In this document: one piece after another, positions 10,736-22,177 of the stretch | Position numbering within the stretch: position 1 is the stretch's first letter | Layout: every line of letters begins with the position of its first letter | Source of the DNA: Ailurus styani | Lineage: Eukaryota; Chordata; Mammalia; Carnivora; Ailuridae | NCBI GenBank assembly: GCA_002007465.1 | Contig: LNAC01000108.1 | Coordinates: forward strand, 2,282,135-2,346,134 | DNA: 64,000 nucleotides | Reading direction: 5' to 3' | Notes under the pieces: model-generated | Seen by the model: only the letters and a program-made list of their open reading frames with translations | What the model was told of the DNA's origin: nothing | The model's database searches: none | Program-made: the position numbers and the translations under genes

Positions 10736-10965
10736 AGGTTCTCTCTCTTCAGCAGCAGCGGCAGGGGGTGTAGGGCGGGGAGGCCTGATCCATCTGTTAA
10801 AGGGACCTCTGCTGATTGGCACAGGGGCGGTGGAGAGGGGAGAGACCCATGAGGGCTTCCTCCCGCCTGACGGGAGACCCGAGCAATCTGGACTCTGTGA
10901 CCCCTGATTTGCTGGAGCCTCAGAGAGGGCTCAAGTCAGAAGCAGAGGGCCACTCCCACGGCGGC

Positions 10966-10992
10966 GGGGGTGGGGAAGTGGGGGGTGGGTGG
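10966..10992 (+). other. G-quadruplex-forming tract
   Basis: GGGGG-T-GGGG-AAGT-GGGGGG-T-GGG: four runs with loops of 1, 4 and 1 bases. Confidence 0.65.
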
Positions 10993-11029
10993 CGAAAAGT
11001 TGGAGAATACCGCCTAGGAAGCAGGACCA

Positions 11030-11140
11030 CGGGATGTGGCTCCAGCTCTACCCCTGCAGACTTCCCACAAGCCAACTTCCTGGCAGGGCCTCTGTTTGAT
11101 CATCTGTCAAATGGGGAGGAGAATTAAAGACTTCAGTGCT
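11030..11140 (+). mobile_element. MIR SINE fragment
   Basis: Sense MIR centre: 'ccagctctacccctgcag', 'tttgatcatctgtcaaatgggg', 'gaattaaagacttc'. Confidence 0.65.
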
Positions 11141-11340
11141 CTCTCCCAGCTCGGCTTCTCTCGAATCACAGCCTTTTAGAATGAATTCCAATGTTCACCT
11201 TGTCCTCGTCCTCAGCAGATAACCTAGTGGGGAGCTGAACCTCATTTGGGGTGTGCCTGGATTGCCCGGCCCTCAAATGGCTTTTGGAAAACCCCTCTTT
11301 TGACACAAGCACAAAAAGGCACTCCTATGTCTATGCAGCT
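11141..11340. other. Unique non-coding sequence
   Basis: Nothing recognisable. Confidence 0.4.
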
Positions 11341-11510
11341 TGTGACATGCGTGTGTGTATCCATACATGCACACACACGCACTGGAGGCCCCATTCGGGT
11401 ACCTGTTTGCATTCAGGACCCACACATACAAGCAAGTGTGCACACAGACACATCCATACTCAGAGCTCCCACACATGGGTGCACACCTGTGTACACACAG
11501 CCGAATAAAA
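11341..11510. repeat. Degenerate CA/TG-rich stretch
   Basis: Interspersed 'cacaca' and 'tgtgtg' blocks with other bases between, looking like a decayed microsatellite domain. It gives Cys/Val/His-rich shadow ORFs on both strands. Confidence 0.7.
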
Positions 11511-12090
11511 GCTGAAGCTGTAGCAGAGTCATGCTCGGACAGGAGGGTGGCTACTGGGCACAGGCAGCTTGGGTGCATTTCAAAAATAGCACTGGGGGTG
11601 AGGGGAAGGGAGGGCACTGCTGGGGTGGAGGATCAAGGGCCACTTTTCTCATCAATGAAATAGGTTTCATGCAAGGGTTTCAGGAGTTCTCAGAGGCTAT
11701 GACCCAATTCAGACAAGAGTGAGGTTTTGCATAAATTAGTCTGGTAATCCCATCCCTAGGAGGGCTTCCCTTCATCCAGAGACTTGGAGCGGCTGGAGTC
11801 CCACAGCCCCAGTCCTGGCTGCACCTGGACTGAAGCAGGGGCTGGTTGTGGGCCTCTCCCCCTTCCCCCACCCCAAAAGCTCCAGGAGCTCTCCAAGGTG
11901 CTGAGGGCTGAATGGGGGAGATTGGCTAAGAAAAGTGGTTTCTCTCCACCACTGCTAGCCTGCCAGGTGTGGGGAGGGTGTGTGGTAGTGAGGATGTGGG
12001 TTGGGTCCTGAGCCCCACTCTCCTATCCCTCACCCAGCCGCCAGGTGCCATGCTGGGGGAGCGGGAGGGAGGCGCCAGCCAGAAGCCTCC
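11511..12090. other. Unique non-coding sequence
   Basis: No repeat or gene recognised. Confidence 0.4.
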
Positions 12091-12094
12091 TAAT

Positions 12095-12295
12095 GACTCC
12101 CAGCATGTGAGGAGGCCTGCCGGCGGGGGGAGGGGGGGGTCAGCGCTGGTATCGCGGTATCATTAGCTGTTTACCCTGAGAAAGTTCACACTTCTTGGAG
12201 GCCGCGCTCGAGCTGTCAGAAACACTGCACGCAGCGCTGGCAGCTCTGCCAACTGCACTCCCCAGGGCCCGGCAAAACAAATATTTAGTAGGCGC
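12095..12295. promoter_or_regulatory. Candidate conserved non-coding element
   Basis: Unique sequence with retained CpGs ('gtatcgcggtatc', 'ggccgcgctcgagc') next to forkhead- and homeodomain-like sites ('cattagctgtttaccc', 'caaaacaaatatttag'). Retained CpGs with AT-rich sites in non-coding DNA often mark selection. That inference is untested here. Confidence 0.4.
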
Positions 12296-12299
12296 CTGG

Positions 12300-12475
12300 C
12301 TCTTGAGCACACGTGCACACACCTACTCGCACTGGGCACAGCATGCCAACACACATATACAAACATCCACACAGACTTATTCCCCAGACACATACAGAGA
12401 CCTAGATGCACACATACCACCAATCCACAGACAGATCCACACACGCAAACCCACATCCTCAGAGCAACGAGATAA
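12300..12475. repeat. Degenerate CA-rich stretch
   Basis: Irregular CACA/CAGA-rich DNA, second of three such stretches within 1.5 kb. Confidence 0.7.
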
Positions 12476-12489
12476 CACCATAGGTATGG

Positions 12490-12650
12490 AGTACCCACTA
12501 TGAACGTTGTTTGCAAGCAGCGACCGTGCATTATCCTCTTTGGCTCTCCTGACAACCCTCAGTTATAAGCATGATCACACTCCTATTTTTCAGATGATAA
12601 AGTTAAGGCTCCAGCAAGCCAACTCCAGAGCTAGTGCTCTTACCATTCTT
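12490..12650 (-). mobile_element. MIR SINE fragment
   Basis: Complement MIR: 'gtgcattatcctctttgg', 'ctcctatttttcagatgata', 'gctagtgctcttaccattc'. Confidence 0.7.
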
Positions 12651-12768
12651 TACACGGATACACACCTGCCTGCCCAAAGGCAGACACGTACACATAGGCA
12701 TGGATACGGAAGCACACGGAAGCGAACCTGGACTTACACGAGTGCATTCACAGAAACATACTTGCTCG

Positions 12769-12783
12769 CACACATGCGCGCGT

Positions 12784-12827
<44 letters not shown>
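12769..12827. repeat. (CG/CA)n alternating purine-pyrimidine microsatellite
   Basis: About 60 bp of nearly strict purine-pyrimidine alternation: a (CG)-rich head ('tgcgcgcgtgtgcgcgcg') followed by about twenty CA units. This composition is classic for Z-DNA formation. Confidence 0.95.
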
Positions 12828-12828
<1 letters not shown>

Positions 12829-12829
12829 G

Positions 12830-14210
12830 AGACCATCTTCCTCCAAGCCAATGTGCACCCTCTGCCTCAGTGCTCCCCAGGGGCCTGGACATACCACTCT
12901 GGAGAGCCAGTTCATGCCCCCTGAGTCCTTCCCCTGCAAGCTGTCCAGCTTCTGGCTGGGAGACCTGGCTGATGTCGGGAACAGTGCTGGCAGCTAGCAA
13001 GAGAGAGTGGGCTTTGATTGGGAGCAAGTCCAGATGGTGGCAGTAAGCCCCAGATGTTGTATGGAAACAAACAAGCCTGCTAAAATTGGGAGCTCATCTT
13101 CAGCCTGGCCCTGCAGAGTGGAGGCTGGGGCTCTGCTGAGGGTGCAGCCAGTGTGGCCACTACCCCAGGCGGAGCCTGGCACAAGAGCCTGGTTACAGAT
13201 GGGCAGGGCTCAGCTTTGGGCTCTGGATGTCTCCAGGGCTCTGGGCAGCTTAGCAAAAGGTTATTGGAGTCCTAGCAGCCCAGGGGAGGAAAAGGGCGTT
13301 CGGTGCTGGTGTGGCAGGAGTCTGGCTAGGGAACCCCAAGCATTGTCTACAGTCTCAGCGCCTCATTGGCCTGGCCCACACAGACACCGGGGGCCTGATC
13401 TGCTGCCTCTAGGCTTTTGAACACCCTCCCCGGGTGCCATCAGGCTCTGATTCACCAGATCTCTACTCTTATTTCAAGGTCACTGCAGCTTGATTTGGGT
13501 AGTCATTGAACAGAGATCTTTAAGACCATTTCCTGTGGATTCCGGAGATCACAGTGATTCCTGAGATCACAGCCCCAAACATTCCTGGGGCCTTACTTTT
13601 ACTTTAGGAGATCCTACTCTGGCCTCTGCCCTGGCCTTTTGGGCTCCTGACAGAAACATAAGCCCTGTGAGCAGGGCAAACTCCCCGCCCGGATGGTTAG
13701 CACCACGGAGCGGGAGTGGGAGTGGTCACGGGGGTGACGGTGGTCTGCGCTTCAGGTGAACTTGGTAATATACACGCAATGTATATACTTGGGGCTCCTC
13801 CTTCATTCCCTTGCTCTCCTTGCCTTCTTCTTCCCTGCCACCCCCTTCTATTTAACAGAATCTCCTAGGCCTGTCAAGAAGGAATCTACTATTTTTTCCC
13901 AGGCCAGAGCCAGGGCCTCCCCCCCACCATCTTAGGTTCCCCCAGTTCTTATATTCACGCCCACTTTTCGTTCTCAGGAAAAGATCTTATTAACCCTCCC
14001 TCTGATGGGGTATGGGTTCTCCTCAGGAATCTGCATGAAAAGGGGTCGTAAGTCAAAGAAGCGAACCTGTAAGAGCAGATTCTCAGATGCAAAGCAGCAA
14101 GGAGGAGCTCCTCGCTGGAGCTGAGCCGACACATCTCCCTTCCCCAGGTACCGCCTGAATTGCTAAGCAAGGAAAACATACACAAATAAAGTGTCATGTC
14201 CTGACATTTG
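12830..14210. other. Unique non-coding sequence
   Basis: Mostly unremarkable. A small direct repeat, 'gagatcacag', occurs twice at about 13545-13575. The plus-strand 137-codon frame at 13007-13420 has no coding signature. Confidence 0.4.
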
Positions 14211-14214
14211 ATCA

Positions 14215-14740
14215 TTTCAGTCAAACGTCGAAGAGCATCTGCTAATTACACACGGAGCTGTGTGTGAGCACCGAGAGACAGGCTCCGGGGAGGCAAAGAC
14301 CCCCGTTCGAGAGTGCTAACAGCCACGCGGCCCAGGACCAGCAGACAAGAGAGATTTGTCTTTTGAGGTTAAATTAAAGCCCACGTTTCATTTTTGACAT
14401 AACCCAATTCTTCAGGTTTTCTCCTTCTATCTCCCCAAACTGGGGCCTTAAGTGGAAAAGATGCATTGAATAGCAAATGCAATTCAACAAATATTATGAC
14501 ATGCTGTTCATCACGAGCCCTAAATATTTAACGGTTCGACTTTATGGGCTTTTCATTTTGTTTTATTTTCTTTTTTGCCAGACGCGATGAATTTAGCACT
14601 AACACGCCCCGTGCCGCGGAGCTGCGGGCGCCCTAGTTTGCAAGATGAACGAGGCGAATTTTGTGCAGGTGTTTGTGACCTCAGTCCATTCGGGCCCCGT
14701 CACCTTGTCTTGGCTCTGCCCAGCTGGCTTTCTATAAAAA
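14215..14740. promoter_or_regulatory. Strong candidate conserved enhancer block
   Basis: About 500 bp of unique sequence combining AT-rich site clusters ('gctaattacacacgg', 'gaggttaaattaaagccc', 'gccctaaatatttaacgg') with retained CpGs ('cagacgcgatgaatttagc', 'gtgccgcggagctgcgggc'). No repeat family fits, and no frame is open beyond short lengths, so it is not an exon. This texture resembles vertebrate developmental enhancers. Conservation is inferred, not measured. Confidence 0.45.
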
Positions 14741-14830
14741 AAGAGTGAGGTAGAGAGAGGGAGAAGGGGGGGGGAGGGGGAGAGAGAGAGAGAGAGAGAG
14801 AGGGAGAGAAGGGGGGAAAACGGGAGGCGA
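14741..14830. repeat. (GA)n / purine-rich simple repeat
   Basis: A GA dinucleotide core (about 14782-14802) with G-rich flanks. All-purine strand, potential triplex former. It lies between two non-repetitive blocks. Confidence 0.9.
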
Positions 14831-14844
14831 GAACGGAGAGGGTC

Positions 14845-14975
14845 TTAAAGCCTCCGTCAGCCAATTCATTTCTGTTTAATCCACCTCCACGCGGCAGAAA
14901 GCGCCTTTGTGGTGATGAGACCAAAGGTCGGTAATAGATTTCAACAGGTTCCGAGAGGCTGTTGACTGCTTAGAG
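14845..14975. promoter_or_regulatory. Candidate conserved block downstream of GA tract
   Basis: Contains 'gccaattcatttctg', 'ccacgcggcagaaagcgcc' and 'agaccaaaggtcggtaatag', a nuclear-receptor half-site-like sequence. Probably the continuation of the 14.2-kb block across the simple repeat. Confidence 0.35.
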
Positions 14976-15980
14976 CCGAGTGGGAGAGTGTGAGGCTCCC
15001 TGAGAGGCAGGGGGAGAGAGATAATTGGAGACCTGGAGCCCCAGTTTGCCCTCTGGTTCCTGATTTCACGGATTTGAGAAGAAAAAGAGATTGTCTAGCA
15101 TTCTGCCTCTGGAATTGTGTGTGCGAGACAGAGAGCAGAGGTGGGGATGCTGGGCCTCGCCGGGGCCCCCTGAAGCTGCTGGCACACGGATACCATTCTG
15201 CTCAGAGCCAGTGGCTGGAAGGGGGGTTCAGGCACCTCCGAGCCAGGCTGCAGGTTGGAAACCATCTCTGGAGAAGGGGAAGGCCTCAGAGTCATCACTG
15301 AGACTCCGTCAGAGCTGTGGCTCAGTGAAGATGAGAAACTCCAGCTTCATGGTCTAGCTCACAGCCCCCTCCACCCCAGGGATGCAGGCCCCAGGGACCT
15401 AAGCAGATGCCTTATCATCACTCAGACTTCACTGTGGCTCCCCAGGTGAACAAAGAAGGGCATTCCTTGGTATTCCAGATGTGTCTGAACTAAAGTGGTG
15501 GTGCCACGGGGTGGCGGGCGCGATGAGGTCACCCCCTGCCAGACAAACCACAAGCCACCAACCCAGGGCTCAGTCTAGTGTTCTGGTCCTGTGAGCATAG
15601 GGGCAGCCTTGCGAGACATTGTTCTGATGGCATACTGAGCCAGGCCTGGGGATGGAGGACCAATGGGCCACACCCTTTTCCCCAACCCCCCTTGGTTTCC
15701 CATCACCCAGGGAATCCAGCCTAGACTTCACTGTGGGGGAAAAATACCCCAAACCCCCCTCTTCAGCCTCAGTCCCTTATACCCTCTGCTTGGGGCACAG
15801 CAGGCCCCTCACTGTCCCCAACTATGCAATAGGAAAATGCCGTGATGGAAGTAAGGGCAGGATCTTCTCAATCAAGGAGACATGGGGGCACCTTGGTCAG
15901 CTTGGGGGGTATGGGTGTCAGAGAATTCTTCCCAGAGGAGATGCATCTGTGTTGAACTTTAGAGAATAAATAATAAGCAT
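14976..15980. other. Unique non-coding sequence
   Basis: No repeat or gene recognised. Confidence 0.4.
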
Positions 15981-15984
15981 CATG

Positions 15985-16225
15985 AGAACAGCTCCCGTTT
16001 ATTCAACACGTATTATGTGCTAGGCACCTACGTTAGGTTCCTTAATCCTTAAAAATCTTCCCTATGGCATAGAGACAATTATTGTTAGTTTCAACTCACA
16101 GATGAAGAAACCTGAATCAGGTGAAGAAACTTGCCCAAGTTCATCCAGCTTGTAAGGGACAGAACTGGGCTTCAGAATCAGGCGGTCTGATATCTGCACC
16201 CTCACTCTAACCATTGGACTGTGAG
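15985..16225 (-). mobile_element. MIR SINE, nearly full length
   Basis: Complement MIR over its whole length: 'ttattcaacacgtattatg', 'gtgctaggcacctacg', 'cagatgaagaaacctga', 'cttgcccaagttcatccagc', ending in the tRNA-like 'ctctaaccattggactgt'. Confidence 0.9.
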
Positions 16226-16462
16226 CCTTTGAAGGCAGGAGCTGGAGGATGCATTTCTGTGCTCCTGGTCCCCAGTTTGGGTTCCAGCAGAGATGAGACA
16301 TCTGTGAATGCTTCTAGATGGAGGAGTGAACGGATGGATGAAATCCATCTGAAGTCAGATGTATTCAGAAGCTAAATAGACCCCGGAGTAACAAGTACGT
16401 AAGATTACAGTACATTGGTACTCGAGTACATTAGTGCATCCAATCTTCCATTTGTCCTAAAA

Positions 16463-16665
16463 CAGCAGTTCCCAGAACACATTCCACTGGGCAGGACTTC
16501 CTAGAAATGTCAGCACAAAAGAGTATCCACAGTCGGTGAGTTGGGAGAACTCCGGGTTAAGCAAAACTAAACAGGCTTCTTTACATCAGGCCTTCATAAG
16601 TTCTTTTGGGTGGTGAGCATCTCCTGGGACCAAGGCCCTAGCAGACAGAATTTGGGAAGCACCAT
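16463..16665. mobile_element. Probable hAT-type DNA transposon remnant
   Basis: Starts 'agcagttcccagaacacattcc' and ends 'gaatttgggaagcaccatct', roughly inverted termini of the hAT-Charlie/MER kind, about 200 bp apart. No coding sequence remains. Family uncertain. Confidence 0.4.
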
Positions 16666-16694
16666 CTCTGAAGAGGCCCATTTGGTGGACTTCA

Positions 16695-17211
16695 AGGGAC
16701 CGCATAGTCATTATTTACTGCTGTGAAAGACACGCTCCCCAAACTTGGCAACTTAAAACCACAATCAATATTACCTTGTACCGTTTCTCTAAGTCAGGAA
16801 TTCAGAAGCAACTTCGTTGGCTAAGGTTCTTGCGTGAGCCACAGTCAAGATGTCAGTCAAGTCATCTGAAGGCTTCACTGACGGTGGAAGACCCAAGATG
16901 GTGCGCTCACGTGGCAGGCAAGTTGGTGCTGGCTGCTGGCATGAGGCTTGAGTTCTACACCATATGGACCATCCATAGGACTGCTCAAGTGTCCCCATGA
17001 TATGGCTTCCCAAGAATGAGTGATCCAAGAGAGCAAAAGGAAATGGCAAGATTTTCTGTGACCTAGCAGAAGGAGCCCCAGACTATCAGGACCACCATAT
17101 TTTATCAGTGCCACCAGGCAATCCTCATACAACGTGGGAAAGAAACACACGAGGGCATGAGTACCGGGACACACGGGTCACCGTGGGGCCTTCTTGGAGA
17201 CTGGCTCTGCA
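16695..17211 (-). mobile_element. MLT1-type MaLR LTR
   Basis: Matches the complement of an MLT1 LTR almost end to end: 'aacttggcaacttaaaacc', 'agtcaggaattcagaagc', 'tcatctgaaggcttcactg', 'gagtgatccaagagagc', and the terminal 'cttcttggagactggct'. It is a solo LTR with no internal retroviral region adjacent. The 'coding' frames over it are shadows. Confidence 0.8.
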
Positions 17212-17404
17212 GATGACCTTCTGGTTTAAACTTCTGGACCTCGGTGATAGGCATGTGTCTCCTCTCCTCGGGTCTGCAGGTAAACACGGACTTCTATTTT
17301 CAATTCATGCCCAGTGGCTACTATGGAGTGTGTTCACACCCTGTTCTCATTAGCTGCTTCTCTTGACTTCCTAAATCTTTTGACCATGTGGAATCCTAAA
17401 TCAT

Positions 17405-17540
17405 ACGTGCCAGAGCTGAAAGCCAGCCAGTCCAAATTCATTTCACAGGTAAGGAAATGGGGGCCAATGAAAGCAAAGACACCATCCGAGGTCACAGGGA
17501 AAGTCAGTGGCAAACCATGGCTTACAGGCTCTTTGCCCCC
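17405..17540 (-). mobile_element. MIR-like SINE fragment
   Basis: Reads 'catttcacaggtaaggaaatg', 'ccgaggtcacagggaaagtc', 'agtggcaaaccatgg', like complement MIR/MIRb. The internal 'cacag|gtaagg' mimics a splice donor but belongs to the repeat. Confidence 0.5.
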
Positions 17541-18249
17541 TGTCTGTCACACATGACTAACCAGATGTGAAGGTCCACCCACTGGTCTGAAATTCTGGGC
17601 ATGCTCCCCATCCTTCCTGAAAGCCTTGAACTTTCTGCAGACCTGACCACCTGGGCCAAGGGTTCAGTGGGCTCCAGGCCAGGGATGGTGTAAGTAGAGA
17701 CGTTATGGAGGTGAATGGGAGAATGGTGTAGGAGAGAAACATTATGGGGTAGGCCCCGGGAGCCCATGCATATTTGTCTGATCTCCAAGGGGTTCGGCGA
17801 CTGCCATCTAAGGGAACGACAGGAACTTGGAGCTTTCTCTTCAAAACCTACCTCTTGAGACCCATCCTCGTCTCCAGACCCAAGCTCAGCCAACCACACA
17901 GGCAGCAGAAGCTACCCGTGTAGGCAGGAGAGCTGAGCGTAAGCACCCGAGATGCTTCCTGAACCTGTATCTCTGGCCCAGCTTGGATCTGTGCAGCACA
18001 CTCCCAGGGACGATGGCCTTCCAGGCACAGAGCTGCCCCTCTGGTCTCCCCTCCTCTCCTGGAGTCTCCCCTCCACCCAACTGTGAGGACTCCAAGTATT
18101 TGTCCTGAGTTTCCACAAACATGTGTTTTCTGTATAAAGTCTATTTGTCAGATGATTATAGTAAACCTGAGATGACTCAATGAAAGCAGGATAAACAGAG
18201 AAACTCCATGAGGAGCAAGGCTGGCTAGAAACAGAAACACCTGCCTGCC
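17541..18249. other. Unique non-coding sequence
   Basis: No gene or repeat recognised. Confidence 0.4.
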
Positions 18250-18612
18250 CTTGCTAGTGAAATAATGCTCCTGCTCTGTGCCCGGCCCCGCTACAGAGAG
18301 GTGTGTGTGGGTCCACATCCCTCCACGGGCCTCAGCTCAAACCTCACCCTCTGCAGAGAGGCTTCTCTGACCCCTTCTCTAAGGTCTCATCACCCTTCCT
18401 TCCTCATCGTGAATCCTCTTTGTTCCTTCAGAGAGTGGAACACCTGTTGCACTCATCGGTATTTATTTACTTATTTATCGTCCAGCTCCCTCACTGCAAG
18501 GTTCATGGGGACACGACAATGACCCACGACAGGACCGTTTGGGTCCCCACTCTGTGTTCAGCGTCCAGCCTGAGGCCAGCACTCCACAAATGATTGTTCT
18601 TTGACTCAGGAG
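18250..18612 (+). mobile_element. L2 LINE 3' region
   Basis: Sense L2: 'cctcagctcaaacctcaccc', 'gaggcttctctgacccc', 'tatttatttacttatttatc', 'ctccctcactgcaaggttc', 'cactccacaaatgattg'. Well over 300 bp retained. Confidence 0.85.
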
Positions 18613-19794
18613 ACGAGCATTTTCTTTTGCCATCTGCCCGATCGCTGAGACATCTGGAGGAGAGGCCATCCTCCTAATCCGGCACTGGGACCAGACAAGA
18701 GCTCCTCCAGCTCACTTCCATGGAGAGACGTGTGCATCCCCTTCCGTCTGGGTCTCGGATGCTGCATCTCTGGCATCTGGCAAGGAGCCCTGCCTGTTCC
18801 CCAGCTGACTTGCTGACCCTGCTCTTGTCAGCCCACACAGCTCAGGAGTGGACTCTCCATCACATCTTCATCCTGTCCGGTCCCAGCTGGATCTTCCCTG
18901 ATGCTCTGCGTCCGCCCTTCCATCAGCCCGCTCCTCCCCCTCCAGCACCCTGAGACAAAACCCATCTCTGACATCAATGCTTGCTGGGACAGCCTGGCTT
19001 CATCCCTCTCTCCCTTTCCCGGATCAACCTGTTCTATGCTTGGGGCTTTCCTGGGGGCCAACGCCCCAAGCACCTACTGGCCTCCTAGTTGGTTCCTCTC
19101 TGCTTCCCCCGGGCACAAAGGGCCCATGGACTGTGGATCCTGATGCTGACAATTTCTCATGATCAACTTTCACTATAGTTTGACTGATAACAGTTTCTAC
19201 ATGACAATCTAATTCTTGGTTCAATTTTTAGCATGTGTTAGAACTTCCAGGCATAGAAAGCTGACCCTGCGTTTTGGGTGGTGCCCAATCTCTAGAAATT
19301 CGGTGAGTGTCCCTCCTAAACAAGTGACATGTGCGGTCTGCTCTGGCTCGAGGGACTGGGATGGATCACAGTCCTCTCCTCCACCAGGGAGGAGACTTTG
19401 GAGACACCTCAGCACACCGAAGCCTGCCTTGTCTTTCTTTATCCATTAGTACCCGAGAGTCACTTGGAGTTTATGCTCTTTCCGTCAGGGGTCAGAAGTC
19501 AGAAGCCAGGGAGGCAACGTACCCAGCACCTTTCTTTCCAACAAAGGGTCAGCACCCATGATGTCCATATCATAGCCAGAGGCACCTCCTCCATTAAGAA
19601 GTTTCTTGGCCCAAGTAAGATTGCTGTTGTTTTCTAAACTGCCACTTTGCACCTACCCACTCCGCTTCCTGAAGGCCCCCTTCTTTTCTTTCCTTCTGAA
19701 CATTTTTGAAGAAGAGCAGAGAGGCGGGTACACCTGGTCGCTCTTGCAGGTACATCCCTAGTGGGTGACTGCCTGCAAACGCCCGAGGCCAGCT
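18613..19794. other. Unique non-coding sequence
   Basis: No gene or repeat recognised. 19140-19245 is AT-rich with 'tctaattcttggttcaattt', too short to call. Confidence 0.4.
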
Positions 19795-19870
19795 CCCACA
19801 CCTGTTTGCTCCCCACTTCATCGCGAGCCCAGGGCCTGGCACATAAGTCTATTTGGAATGAATGTATTGG
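19795..19870 (+). mobile_element. L2 LINE 3' terminus
   Basis: Sense L2 end: 'cagggcctggcacataag', 'tttggaatgaatgtattgg'. Confidence 0.55.
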
Positions 19871-19889
19871 GATAATGGAGGGGGAAAGA

Positions 19890-20090
19890 GGTCATGAAGA
19901 TCCCCAAACCACTGCTAACACTAATCACCCAAACATGCCAAACGAGACACTTAATGTCAGCCGATTCGGTTACATTCACATCCAATATGTAGAAACACAT
20001 TTACCATTCATTCCGCAGTCTGTTACATTGTCTGTTTCTATCTGAGCTATCTTTTTTGTGTGTGGATAGAGAACAAAGCCTACACTAACG
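19890..20090. promoter_or_regulatory. AT-rich candidate regulatory island
   Basis: Unique sequence with 'gctaacactaatcaccc', 'gacacttaatgtcagc' (near-palindrome) and 'agccgattcggtta'. Weak evidence only. Confidence 0.25.
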
Positions 20091-21000
20091 TGGTGTGTCA
20101 CCGAGCAGGCTGAGCTATTTGCTTTCTAAACAGCCTGGCAGCCTGCACAGGCCACTGCGACCAAGCCCAGCAGCTTCTGGGGCTTGGGGCTGCAAGCGGC
20201 CCCTCCCCCACCTGCACTGTGCCCCCACCTCACTCTGCTCAGGGTGTCAGGGCTCAGCGGTGCCTCGCTCGGGATTGGATTTGCATCAGTGTGCTCCCTG
20301 CTCCTCTTGCAGCCACGCTCTGCCTGAACAGGGTGCTGATGGGGGACACACTGCCATGTTGCCAAGAACACAATGTGGGCCTAAAGATAACTATGCAGCT
20401 CTGAACAGCTGGCATCTTCTGAAAGAGAGACGTTATTACTGATAGGTGATCAATTGGACTCTTTTCCACACCTGCCCCCACCTCCTATTATTTTCCATAG
20501 TCTTCTGTGTTTTCCAACAATGTGTCTGCCAGCCCGCGGGTCCACCCACAGAAAACGGAGGGACTCTCTCGTAATCAAAGGTAGAATATCTCCGTGTGCT
20601 TTGGCTGCCTTGAGGCTGCAGAAGCCCTTCCTGTGGCTTACACTTTTCTCCAACAAGACTTCCAAGTTCATAGGCAGCAAAACAAAGTAGAGGGGGCACA
20701 GGGCTGAGAGTCAGAACTCCCTAGCTAGGCCTTCTCCCTTTCCTCGCCTGGGAAGAGCAGGGGAGTCCTGAGTGTGGGGGATGAGAAATTGTGACTCTGA
20801 GAATTCCAAGTACACCGGGCCATATTTCTTAGGGGGTAGGGATATGTGGCTTGGAGGTCAAGCCCTGAGCAGTCAGGGCCCAGGGCTGCTCTCCAGCCCT
20901 CATTTCCACCGAGCTGGGTCTGCGAGTGGGTGGGTAGGTGGGGGCATGTCCTCCTTGTGGGCCTGGCCATACTCAGTGAATGGGAAATGAGGGGGAAGTC
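20091..21000. other. Unique non-coding sequence with octamer site
   Basis: An exact octamer in reverse, ATTTGCAT, lies at 20279-20286. No gene or repeat recognised. Confidence 0.4.
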
Positions 21001-21055
21001 TCACTCACTCCACAGGTATTTATGGAACCCCTACCTCCACCAGGCAAAGCTCCAA
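21000..21055 (-). mobile_element. L2 LINE 3' terminus, short
   Basis: 'actccacaggtatttatgg' and 'ctacctccaccaggcaaag' follow the complement L2 end. Short and diverged. Confidence 0.4.
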
Positions 21056-21839
21056 TCCTCACGAGTTGTCAGTCCAAAAAGAAGCACAGGGAGGAGTGGG
21101 GATGGGAGCGGGGAGGCGGGGTGGAGGGGAGGGGCTAGTCCCAGAGACAGCAGGAGAGCGTCCATCAACAAAGGTACCCTTGCTGCAAAGATCTAGTTCA
21201 TGGTGAACCCATGCTGGCTCCAGCTGATCGCTACTTACTTCCTAAGATCTCTGTAGCTGTAACTCTGTAGCGTTTCACGAACTGAACCTGAGATTCTTCT
21301 ATGATCCCCATCAAATACCTTGGAATGTAGAGACTCGTATCTTTGGAAAGCACAATGCTACCTCCTGTGCTCTAATCCCTTCCTACGGACTCCTCAGTCT
21401 CAGGGGTAGGGGAGGGGCTCATTTGTGATCTTCTGTGCCCTGGGGTGGAATTCAGCCAGGATAGTCTGAGTTTTTCTAGTCTGGCCAAGGTCGGTATGTT
21501 CTTACATTTTCTTCACCCATCCCAGGCTTTAATTCCTTCTCATTGAGGCTCCCTTTCCACTGTTCAGTCTGAGGATGATTCCCTTTGACAAAGAAGAGTT
21601 GAGAGGTTTCTCTTTGCATTATTTATCTCTCCCTGTGGCCAAAATAGTCCCATTCCCCTGTCTGGGATCTGTTTGTAGTTTTTTCTTTCTTTCTTTTTTT
21701 TTTTTTCCTGGAGACTCAAGTGTCGAGGAGAGCACATTTAGGAAGTGAAAACAAGAAAAGTGCATGCCAACGGCATTGTCCTTTTAAATTTTCAGAAAGC
21801 AGTCCGAGGGAGTCGGGGTTGGTGGGTCTCTGAGCACAC
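21056..21839. other. Unique non-coding sequence with poly-T tract
   Basis: A (TTTC)n/poly-T stretch lies at about 21685-21708. Nothing else recognised. Confidence 0.45.
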
Positions 21840-22140
21840 CATCAATGTGCGGTTAATTGGTTTAGAATTCATTAACCACATTTTCCTGCCTGCCTCTGCC
21901 TGTCTCTGGAACGGTTCTTGAGTTCTCCGATTCTTTGAGTTGCCAAACTAATAATTCACCTACTTTATTTCCTGACTCGCAGTTAGTTTGTTTTAGTCTA
22001 AATAATGCATATTCAGCTTCATTAGCATATATTTGGATCATTTCCGACTTGAATGTATTCAATCCCATCAATTTACCATTAGCGTGATCATTCAGGAGGG
22101 AAGTTTCCATATCTTTCACGCTTGTTCAGTCACTCTCATC
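21840..22140. promoter_or_regulatory. Strong candidate conserved enhancer block
   Basis: Unique AT-rich sequence packed with homeodomain/POU-like sites: 'gcggttaattggtttag', 'gaattcattaaccac', 'actaataattcacc', ATGCATATTC (22005-22014), ATTAGCATAT (22021-22030) and 'ccattagcgtgatcattc'. No repeat match. Position and motif density suggest a tissue-specific enhancer. Conservation untested. Confidence 0.45.
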
Positions 22141-22177
22141 TTCACTGGGCGTGGGGGCAGGGCAGGGGAGAGAAGAA

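Noticed and set aside
17440..17455. Splice-donor-like 'cacag|gtaagg'
   Set aside because: Lies in a MIR-like fragment at a conserved MIR position; no exon before it.
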